Shown in pieces: positions 1-4,584 of a stretch of 6,407 nucleotides of DNA. Each line of letters starts with the position of its first letter. The first letter of the stretch is position 1. The DNA is taken from assembly GCA_031431235.1 (NCBI GenBank), contig JANPDA010000496.1, forward strand, positions 1 to 6,407, read 5' to 3'. The DNA is from JANNSW01 sp031431235 (GTDB taxonomy: Bacteria > Pseudomonadota > Alphaproteobacteria > Rhizobiales > Hyphomicrobiaceae). The notes beneath the pieces were generated by a model that was given only the letters and a program-made list of their open reading frames with translations, searched no databases and was not told the DNA's origin. The translations under genes and the position numbers were made by a program.

Positions 1-18
1 AATGAGTTCAACATTTAG

Positions 19-38
19 GGGCGACCGGCAGGTCGCCC
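19..38 (-). terminator. GC-rich hairpin just after the XdhC stop (possible terminator)
   Basis: Two perfect 8-base arms, gggcgacc (19-26) and ggtcgccc (31-38), enclose a 4-base loop and begin 3 bases after the stop codon of the XdhC gene. On the minus-strand transcript the stem is followed by CTAAATGTTGAACTCATT, which has no run of U. It is therefore not a classical intrinsic terminator, though it could act as a weak one or protect the 3' end of the mRNA. An ATG on the minus strand at 14-12 could start a further gene, but it has no visible Shine-Dalgarno sequence and the window ends 11 bases later, so I do not call it. The hairpin is seen directly; its role is inferred. Confidence 0.4.
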
Positions 39-41
39 TGA

Positions 42-368
42 TCACGCCTCCACCCGCTCCACGCGCACGCGGATCTTGCCGCCGCAGGCGAGCCCGACCT
101 TCCAGGCCATTTCGTCGGCGACGCCGAAAGCGAGCGTCCGCGCTTTGCCCGTCGCAATCACGTCGAGCGCTTCGGTGATGACGGCGCCTTCGACGCAGCC
201 GCCCGACACCGAGCCCTCGAACCGGCCATCCTCGTCGATCAGCAGCTGGCTGCCGACCGGTTGGGGAGCCGAGCCCCAGGTCTCGATCACGGTTGCGAGC
301 GCGATGCGCCGGCCTTGGCCCATCCAGGCGAGCGCCTTGGGCAGGATCGACTGGTCGGTTGCGGCCAT
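42..368 (-). CDS. XdhC/CoxI family maturation protein, N-terminal domain only
   Basis: A 108-residue protein matching the N-terminal XdhC/CoxI domain. Visible signatures are TWGSAPQPVGS (30-40), GSVSGGCVEGAV (52-63) with the family's conserved cysteine (C58), and VGLACGGKIRV (91-101) with a second conserved cysteine (C95). XdhC proteins bind molybdenum cofactor and deliver the sulfurated form to xanthine-dehydrogenase-type enzymes in the cytoplasm. Full-length members run to roughly 250-350 residues and end in a Rossmann-like XdhC_C domain, which is missing here; stand-alone short versions do occur in cox-type clusters. The start at 368 is preceded by GAGGG (379-375) with 6 bases of spacing. 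An alternative in-frame ATG at 383 overlaps the coxE stop as ATGA but has no good Shine-Dalgarno; it would add five residues. The gene follows coxE after 11 bases and is evidently co-transcribed and probably translationally coupled with it. The family call is firm; which CoxF/CoxI-type name applies is not. Confidence 0.9.
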   Translation of the reverse strand: MAATDQSILPKALAWMGQGRRIALATVIETWGSAPQPVGSQLLIDEDGRFEGSVSGGCVEGAVITEALDVIATGKARTLAFGVADEMAWKVGLACGGKIRVRVERVEA

Positions 369-379
369 TCTCGACCCTC

Positions 380-1615
380 TCATCGCGATGGTACCACACC
401 TCGGGCGGACGCCAGCGCCTTCGCCAGATCCGTGAGGCTTGCAAGGCTGTGGCAGCTTCGCATCTCGCCCGCATGCCTGGCAAGCGCGGCTGCCCCCGCA
501 GCAATCGGCTGATAACCGTCGTAGCGCAATAGCGGATTGAGCCAGATCAGCCGCCGGCTGCTGGCGGCGAGCCGTCGGGCCTCCAGCGCAATCCCCTCGC
601 CGCCCTCCCGGTCGAGGCCGTCGGTGAACAGCAGCACGATCGCGCCTTGGCCAAGCACGCGACGCGCCCATCGCCGATTGAACTCGGCCAGGCTCGCTCC
701 GATCCGCGTGCCGCCCGACCAGTCGTCGACCTCCCGGCCGACCTTGCCGATTGCCACATCGGGATCGCGCGATTTCAGCAGGCGAGTGACGTTGCTGAGG
801 CGGGTGCCGAACAGGAAGGAATGGACCCGGTCGCGATCACTCGTCAGCGCATGCAGGAAATGCAGGAAGATGCGCGCGTAGCTCTCCATGCTGCCGGAAA
901 TGTCGACGAGCACCACGATCGGCGTCCGCCGCCAGCGCCGCCGCTTCCAGGCGAGCGCCAGCGTGTCGCCGCCCGTGCCGGCGGTCTCGCGAAGGATGCC
1001 GCGCATGTCCAGCCGCTCGCCGCGGGGCGCCCGCTCGAAGCGGCGCGTGCGCACGTCCTCGAAGGGGAGCCGCAGGCGCTCGATCGCACGCTTGGCGGTG
1101 CGCAGCTCCTCGACGCTCATCTGCTCGAAATCCTTCTTGCGCAGAATTTCGGCGGCACTGCACGTGCCGTGCGCCTCGATCTCGAGCATCTCCTCCTCAG
1201 GCGCTTCCCGGTCGGCGGACTTGAACAGCGATTCACTCATGCGCCGCGACAGCGCCTGCTCGTCGGCCGCATGCCCCGACTGCAGCTGCGGCACCATCAG
1301 CGAGAGCATCTGCTGGATGTAGCCGGGGTCCTTCCAGAACAGCAGGAAGGCCTGGTTGAAGATCTCGTGCTCGGAGCGGCGGTTCACCAGCACCGCATGC
1401 AGCGTCCAATAGAGAATTTTCGGGCTTTCGAGCCCGGCGGCAAGCACGGCCTGGGTCGCCAGCACCGTCTTCTGCGGCCCGACCGGCAGCCCGGCTGCCC
1501 GCAGCAACCGCGCGAAATAGAGGATGTTCTCGGCGATCCGCCCGCCATCGACTTGGGCCGCGATGATGTTGGGGCCGGTGATTTGGGTTGCGGCGGGGGA
1601 GGAGGGGCCAATCAA
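380..1615 (-). CDS. coxE: CoxE-like von Willebrand factor A domain protein
   Basis: A 411-residue protein of the CoxE-like VWA family. The N-terminal helical part includes GGRIAENILYFARLLRAAG (24-42), the usual opening of the family. The C-terminal VWA domain has a complete metal-ion-dependent adhesion site: D238-I-S240-G-S242, T303 in GGTRIG and D332 in FTDG. An acidic stretch (EAPEEEMLEIE, 137-147) and an Arg-rich stretch (RRRWRR, 225-230) flank the linker. Family knowledge: CoxE works with the MoxR-like ATPase CoxD in post-translational assembly of the Mo active site of CO-dehydrogenase-type hydroxylases. The start is TTG at 1615, supported by CGGAGT (GGAG at 1626-1623) with 7 bases of spacing, and it leaves the conserved N-terminus intact. 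Normally coxE directly follows coxD; here about 1.1 kb with three other genes separates them. The stop lies 11 bases before the XdhC start. Function is inferred from family and context. Confidence 0.93.
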   Translation of the reverse strand: MIGPSSPAATQITGPNIIAAQVDGGRIAENILYFARLLRAAGLPVGPQKTVLATQAVLAAGLESPKILYWTLHAVLVNRRSEHEIFNQAFLLFWKDPGYIQQMLSLMVPQLQSGHAADEQALSRRMSESLFKSADREAPEEEMLEIEAHGTCSAAEILRKKDFEQMSVEELRTAKRAIERLRLPFEDVRTRRFERAPRGERLDMRGILRETAGTGGDTLALAWKRRRWRRTPIVVLVDISGSMESYARIFLHFLHALTSDRDRVHSFLFGTRLSNVTRLLKSRDPDVAIGKVGREVDDWSGGTRIGASLAEFNRRWARRVLGQGAIVLLFTDGLDREGGEGIALEARRLAASSRRLIWLNPLLRYDGYQPIAAGAAALARHAGEMRSCHSLASLTDLAKALASARGVVPSR

Positions 1616-1622
1616 GACGAGA

Positions 1623-1626
1623 CTCC
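1623..1626 (-). promoter_or_regulatory. Shine-Dalgarno supporting a TTG start for coxE
   Basis: GGAG on the minus strand, inside CGGAGTC, lies 7 bases before the TTG at 1615. There is no ATG or GTG in frame nearby that keeps the conserved CoxE N-terminus, so this site decides the start. Confidence 0.6.
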
Positions 1627-1642
1627 GAGGGGCGTCATATCA

Positions 1643-1674
1643 GGGAGCCTAGCAAGGGTCAGGTGCTCCCTTGC
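1643..1674 (-). other. Two overlapping, mutually exclusive stems between toxin-like gene and coxE
   Basis: The 60-base gap between the DUF5615 stop and the coxE start holds two inverted repeats that share bases. One pairs gcaaggg (1652-1658) with cccttgc (1668-1674), a 7-base stem with a 9-base loop. The other pairs gggagc (1643-1648) with gctccc (1665-1670), a 6-base stem. Only one can form at a time. No U-tract follows either, so neither is a standard terminator. The pairings are seen directly; a role in separating or attenuating expression between the two genes is speculation. Confidence 0.3.
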
Positions 1675-1675
1675 G

Positions 1676-2005
1676 CTAACGGACCTCGATGATCCCATCT
1701 CCTGCTTCCACACTCGCGAGGATGCTCGGGAACCTCACAGCGAACCAAGTGAGAAGCCTTCGATTGGTGGCATTGCCAATTCGGAGCCAGATGACCGCTG
1801 GTCCGCCAGGGGAACGTGCACGAACGGCGAGAAAATCCTCGTCCTTGGTGATCAGGACCGCATCCTTGGCCACAGCATCGAGCCAAATCTCCTGGTCGTC
1901 CGCTCCGGCCAGACCAACGTCGAGCACATGCTCGGCAGCGTGTCCAGCGTCGTTCAGCCAATCAGCCAACGCGGGCGGCAGTTGTGCGTCGATGAGAAAG
2001 CGCAC
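1676..2005 (-). CDS. DUF5615 PIN-like protein, putative toxin of a toxin-antitoxin pair
   Basis: A 109-residue protein with the DUF5615 (Mut7-C-like, PIN-like) pattern. It opens with RFLIDAQLPPALADWL (2-17), carrying an acidic residue at D6. It continues with DVGLAGADDQEIW (29-41) and the strand-plus-acid motif AVLITKDEDF (49-58) with D55 and D57. These acids correspond to the metal-binding cluster of PIN-type nucleases, so RNase activity is plausible but not shown. Proteins of this family are usually encoded directly after a DUF433 protein, as here, and are annotated as type II toxin-like components. The start is GTG at 2005, with CGGAGT (GGAG at 2015-2012) 6 bases upstream; the antitoxin stop codon sits between that Shine-Dalgarno and the GTG, leaving only 3 bases between genes. 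The family is confidently recognised; toxicity is inferred. Confidence 0.85.
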   Translation of the reverse strand: MRFLIDAQLPPALADWLNDAGHAAEHVLDVGLAGADDQEIWLDAVAKDAVLITKDEDFLAVRARSPGGPAVIWLRIGNATNRRLLTWFAVRFPSILASVEAGDGIIEVR

Positions 2006-2008
2006 AGA

Positions 2009-2245
2009 TCACTCCGCCGCGATAACCACTCGTCCCTCGGCAGATCGAGCCGCGTATTGGAGCGCGGCCGTAATGTCGTCGTCCTCGAGGTCGGGAAAAT
2101 CAGTGAGGATTTCGGCACGCGTCGCCCCACCCGCCAGCATGTCGAGCACGTCGCTCACGCGAATGCGGAGACCCCTGATGCAGGCGCGGCCACCGCACTG
2201 CTTGGAGTTGAACGTGATCCGGTCGAGGAGGTTTTGCTCGCTCAT
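2009..2245 (-). CDS. DUF433 protein, putative antitoxin
   Basis: A 78-residue protein of the DUF433 family. The core motif is RITFNSKQCGGRACIRGLRI (9-28), with the CGG..CIRG.RI signature, followed by VSDVLDMLAGGATRAEIL (30-47) and FPDLEDDDITAALQYAA (50-66). That last part is a helical segment typical of this winged-helix-like DNA-binding fold. Family members next to DUF5615 genes are annotated as antitoxins that neutralise the PIN-like partner and probably bind their own promoter. I chose the ATG at 2245 because it has AAAGGA (2259-2254) 8 bases upstream and begins just before the conserved domain. An upstream in-frame start at 2290 would add 15 residues of low-conservation sequence (GSSIGRRERTTS) and has no support. 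The gene ends 3 bases before the DUF5615 start. Confidence 0.85.
   Translation of the reverse strand: MSEQNLLDRITFNSKQCGGRACIRGLRIRVSDVLDMLAGGATRAEILTDFPDLEDDDITAALQYAARSAEGRVVIAAE
2012..2015 (-). promoter_or_regulatory. Toxin Shine-Dalgarno embedded in the end of the antitoxin gene
   Basis: GGAG on the minus strand overlaps the last sense codons of the DUF433 gene, followed by its TGA (2011-2009), three bases, then the GTG of the DUF5615 gene at 2005. A ribosome finishing the antitoxin would be positioned to re-initiate on the toxin, the coupled layout common in toxin-antitoxin pairs. Confidence 0.55.
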
Positions 2246-2301
2246 GCTCGTCGTCCTTTCTCGCCGCCCGATGCTAGACCCCGACACCACCTGACGGCAA
2301 C

Positions 2302-2322
2302 GAGCAATGTATACCCATGCTC
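2302..2322. promoter_or_regulatory. Imperfect inverted repeat upstream of the DUF433/DUF5615 pair (candidate operator)
   Basis: gagcaatg (2302-2309) and catgctc (2316-2322) are inverted repeats with one extra A in the left arm, centred on TATACC and including the palindrome GTATAC. The site lies 57 bases before the antitoxin start and overlaps the last bases of the DUF1801 gene. On the minus strand it contains TATACAT, a weak -10-like match, but I see no convincing -35 box at proper spacing. Antitoxins often bind such palindromes to repress their own operon, so this is a reasonable operator candidate, inferred only. Confidence 0.25.
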
Positions 2323-2731
2323 AACGGCCCTTCACCGCCCTGACCGACAGCGCGATCAACTCAGCCAGCACATCCTGATCGATGCCGGAGAGGCGCTTCA
2401 GGTAGAGGCAGCCGACGCCCGTCCTGTGCGGGCCGAGACGCGCCAGCAGGTCGCGGTGCGCCTCGAACCCATCCATCAGATAGGCGACGAGATTGGCCTT
2501 CCTCGGCGAGAAGCCGATCACGAGCCAGTCGAGCTCGCGCCCGCTCGCATATTTGAGGTGTTTCGCGCCGAATCCGACGATCGTGGCGCCCCACATCACC
2601 GGTTGCGCGCCGCTCGCCCCGGCCATCATCCGGCAGAGGGCGCAGGCATCCTCGCGCCGGCCCGGGTCGGCAATCCCGGCGAGGAACTCATCGACACTCG
2701 CGTCCGTCGGCTTCGTCTTCAGCTCGGCCAC
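2321..2731 (-). CDS. DUF1801 domain protein, function unknown
   Basis: A 136-residue protein that fits the DUF1801 family along nearly its whole length. Family-typical segments are ELKTKPTDASVDEFL (3-17), PVMWG (44-48), IVGFG (51-55), the GFSPRK motif (73-78), ARLGPHRTG (97-105) and CLYLKRL (108-114). The fold is a small alpha/beta domain; no enzymatic activity has been firmly assigned to the family and I see no catalytic signature, signal peptide or membrane segment. The start is GTG at 2731, 18 bases after the coxD stop, with a purine-rich GGGAAGGG (2749-2742) about 10 bases upstream. The tight spacing suggests transcription with coxD. It is not a usual member of cox clusters, so its presence here may be chance cargo. 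The family call is strong; the role is unknown. Confidence 0.88.
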   Translation of the reverse strand: MAELKTKPTDASVDEFLAGIADPGRREDACALCRMMAGASGAQPVMWGATIVGFGAKHLKYASGRELDWLVIGFSPRKANLVAYLMDGFEAHRDLLARLGPHRTGVGCLYLKRLSGIDQDVLAELIALSVRAVKGR

Positions 2732-2749
2732 GGGCCTGCCGCCCTTCCC

Positions 2750-3676
2750 CTACATCCCTGCCGCGACAGAGCGGGCTTCGCTCTTCACCTTTTCCAGGAT
2801 GCGCGCGGCCTCGCTCCCTTGAATGCGGGTGATGTCGTCCTGGTATTTGAGCAGCGTACCGAGCGTCGTATCGACGGCGGTGGGGTCGAGCGCGACCACG
2901 TTCAGCTGCGTCAGAGCCTGCGCCCAGTTGATCGATTCGGCGATCCCAGGGTTCTTGTAGAGGTCCATCTTGCGGATCGACTGCACGAAATCGACGATCT
3001 GGCGCGTGAGTGCGGCGCCCGCCTCGGGCACCTTCAAGGCGAGGATCGTCTTCTCGCGCTCGGCCGAGGGAAAGTCGACCCAGTGATAGAAGCAGCGACG
3101 CCGCACGGCATCGTGGACCTCGCGGGTGCGGTTGGAGGTGAGGATGGTGATCGGGGGCTCGGCCGCGCGGATGGTGCCCAGCTCTGGAATCGTCACCTGA
3201 TAGTCGGCGAGCAACTCCAGCAGGAAGGCTTCGAACGGCTCATCGGCACGGTCGAGCTCGTCGATCAGCAGCACCGGGGCCTTGCCGTCCTTGGCCAGCT
3301 CGAGCGCCTGCAGCAGCGGCCGCTTCAGCAGGTAGGCGGCCGAGTAGATGTCGCGCTCGAGCGCCTGGGTGTCACCACCCTTCCCGGCAGCCTCGGCCGC
3401 TCGGATGTGCAGTAGCTGCCGGCTGTAGTTCCACTCGTAGACGGCCGATGAGATGTCGAGGCCTTCGTAGCACTGGAGGCGGATCAGCGGGCGCCCGAGG
3501 GTCGTCGCGAGCACCCGCGCGAGCTCGGTCTTGCCGACGCCAGCCTCACCTTCGAGGAACAGCGGACGAGCGAGCTTGAGGGCAAGGAACACCGAGGTCG
3601 AGAGCGCCTCGTCGGCGACGTAGCCGCCACGTGCGAGCAGGATCTTGGTATCGCCTACGGAGGAGGGAAGGGTCAT
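2750..3676 (-). CDS. coxD: CoxD, MoxR-like AAA+ ATPase
   Basis: A 308-residue MoxR-type AAA+ ATPase, about the normal length for the family. Walker A is GEAGVGKT (43-50), Walker B with following acids is LLIDELDRAD (136-145), sensor 1 is ILTSNRTRE (178-186) with N182, candidate arginine fingers are R192-R194, and a sensor 2-like region is around GIAESINWAQAL (244-255). Family knowledge: CoxD acts as an ATP-dependent chaperone in building the active site of CO-dehydrogenase-type Mo hydroxylases, with the VWA protein CoxE. The ATG at 3676 is chosen because the family's N-terminal block (TKILLARGGYVADEALS, 10-26) begins just after it; the frame remains open further upstream only through the repeat. 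No Shine-Dalgarno is visible before this ATG: the preceding bases are CCCGC and then the arm of a strong hairpin. Transcription is probably continuous from coxM; how translation starts is unclear. Confidence 0.94.
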   Translation of the reverse strand: MTLPSSVGDTKILLARGGYVADEALSTSVFLALKLARPLFLEGEAGVGKTELARVLATTLGRPLIRLQCYEGLDISSAVYEWNYSRQLLHIRAAEAAGKGGDTQALERDIYSAAYLLKRPLLQALELAKDGKAPVLLIDELDRADEPFEAFLLELLADYQVTIPELGTIRAAEPPITILTSNRTREVHDAVRRRCFYHWVDFPSAEREKTILALKVPEAGAALTRQIVDFVQSIRKMDLYKNPGIAESINWAQALTQLNVVALDPTAVDTTLGTLLKYQDDITRIQGSEAARILEKVKSEARSVAAGM

Positions 3677-3681
3677 GCGGG

Positions 3682-3747
3682 GGCAACTGGCAGCGGGCAG
3701 CAGGCAGCGGTAGAGCAGCTTCGTCCTGCTGCCCGCTGCCCGTTGCC
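3682..3747. repeat. Long inverted repeat made of 7-base units, between coxM and coxD
   Basis: Left arm 3682-3704 and right arm 3725-3747 are reverse complements at 22 of 23 positions (the mismatch is 3688 against 3741), with a 20-base loop. Each arm reads as imperfect tandem heptamers: the left runs GGCAACT, GGCAGCG, GGCAGCA, GGCAGCG (to 3709), and the complement of the right side runs GGGAGCA, GGCAACG, GGCAGCG, GGCAGCA. This fills most of the 85 bases between the two genes. It resembles dispersed palindromic (REP-like) elements found between genes in some GC-rich alphaproteobacteria, but I cannot show that it is repeated elsewhere. In the coxM-coxD transcript it would fold into a strong hairpin ending 5 bases before the coxD ATG. 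There is no U-tract, so it does not look like an intrinsic terminator. Confidence 0.8.
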
Positions 3748-3761
3748 TGCTCCCTTGTTCC

Positions 3762-4562
3762 TCATCCAGCCGCCGTGACGGCGCGTTCGGCCATCGCGGT
3801 GATGAGCGCCGCGCGATATTCGGGCGAGCCGTGCATGTCGCCCATGAGGCCCGCGCTGGCGTGCTTGACGCCGCGGGCAGCATCCGTCGTGAAGCTCAGC
3901 GACAGTGCCTTCTCGATGTCGGGCGAGCGGAACACACCGTTCGATCCGGTGCCTGTGACTGCGACCCGCACCGGGCCTGCGCCCGAAGCGGTCTTGGCGA
4001 CGAACACGCCGACGAGGGCGTAGCGCGACGCCCGCTGCTCGAACTTCGCATAGCCCGCCTTGGCCGCCACCGGGAACTTGATGGCGGTGATGATCTCGCC
4101 GGGCGCGAGCGCCGTGGTGAACAGGCCGGTGAAGTAGGTATCGGCGGCGATATCACGCTTGTTGGTCTTGATCGTCGCCCCCAGCGCCAGCACGGCGGCA
4201 GGATAGTCGGCTGCGGGATCGTTGTTGGCGATCGAGCCACCGATTGTGCCCGCATTACGGACCTGGGCATCGCCGATGCTCCCGGCCAGATACGCGAGCG
4301 CTGGTATGGCCGACCTCACATCCGGACTGGATGCGACCTCGGCGTGGGTCGTCATGGCGCCGATGGTCAAGCTCTGACCTTCGCGGCGAATGCCCTTCAA
4401 CTCGGCGACGCCCGAGAGGTCGATGAGCACACCGGGATTGGCGAGCCTCATCTTGATCGTGGGCAGCAGCGTCTGACCACCGGCGAGCAGCTTGGCCTCG
4501 CCGGAGAGGGCCTTGGCCGCATCGGCGACCGAGGCTGCCCGAACATAGTTGAACGAGTACAT
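3762..4562 (-). CDS. coxM: CoxM-like FAD-binding subunit of a molybdenum hydroxylase
   Basis: A 266-residue protein of the FAD-binding medium subunit family (xanthine dehydrogenase/CoxM type). The FAD-binding motifs are LLAGGQTLLP (25-34) and NAGTIGGSIANNDPAADYP (103-121), the latter containing the TIGGS signature with the NNDPAADYP extension common in form II-type subunits. The C-terminal CoxM-type domain ends in GDMHGSPEYRAAL (241-253), as expected. The subunit passes electrons from the [2Fe-2S] clusters of the small subunit to FAD and on to the acceptor; it acts in the cytoplasm or at the inner face of the membrane. The ATG at 4562 is chosen because it starts the conserved MYSFNYVRA block and has AGGAGAAG 5 bases upstream. 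The gap to the coxL stop is 22 bases, indicating one operon. The order L then M, with S presumably upstream of L, fits the form II S-L-M layout and differs from the M-S-L order of form I. Confidence 0.95.
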   Translation of the reverse strand: MYSFNYVRAASVADAAKALSGEAKLLAGGQTLLPTIKMRLANPGVLIDLSGVAELKGIRREGQSLTIGAMTTHAEVASSPDVRSAIPALAYLAGSIGDAQVRNAGTIGGSIANNDPAADYPAAVLALGATIKTNKRDIAADTYFTGLFTTALAPGEIITAIKFPVAAKAGYAKFEQRASRYALVGVFVAKTASGAGPVRVAVTGTGSNGVFRSPDIEKALSLSFTTDAARGVKHASAGLMGDMHGSPEYRAALITAMAERAVTAAG

Positions 4563-4567
4563 GGGTG

Positions 4568-4575
4568 CTTCTCCT
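4568..4575 (-). promoter_or_regulatory. Strong Shine-Dalgarno for coxM
   Basis: AGGAGAAG on the minus strand lies in the coxL-coxM gap, 5 bases before the ATG at 4562. It settles the coxM start against longer in-frame extensions that would run back into coxL. It contrasts with coxD, which has no such site. Confidence 0.8.
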
Positions 4576-4584
4576 CGTGCGGGC

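Noticed and set aside
1612..1638. Eight-codon ATG mini-frame whose TGA overlaps the coxE TTG
   Set aside because: It could be a coupling leader, but it has no convincing Shine-Dalgarno and a frame this short arises easily by chance.
2305..2340. A sigma-70-type promoter using TATACAT as -10 for the antitoxin-like gene
   Set aside because: The only TTGA-like element nearby is about 5-7 bases away instead of about 17, and nothing resembling a -35 box is at the proper distance. Kept only as a low-confidence operator candidate.
647..3415. A 922-codon open frame on the plus strand, antisense to coxE, the toxin-like pair, DUF1801 and most of coxD
   Set aside because: Each of the five minus-strand genes beneath it has clear family motifs and proper starts. 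The antisense translation is rich in Arg, His and Gln and low in recognisable motifs, and long stop-free antisense frames are expected in GC-rich coding DNA.
3682..3754. The tandem heptamers as a CRISPR array
   Set aside because: The units are 7 bases, contiguous and without spacers, and they form one palindrome; no cas genes are present.
3677..3883. Longer coxD starting upstream of 3676
   Set aside because: The extension runs through the heptamer repeat and the end of coxM, giving a low-complexity peptide that is not part of the MoxR family.
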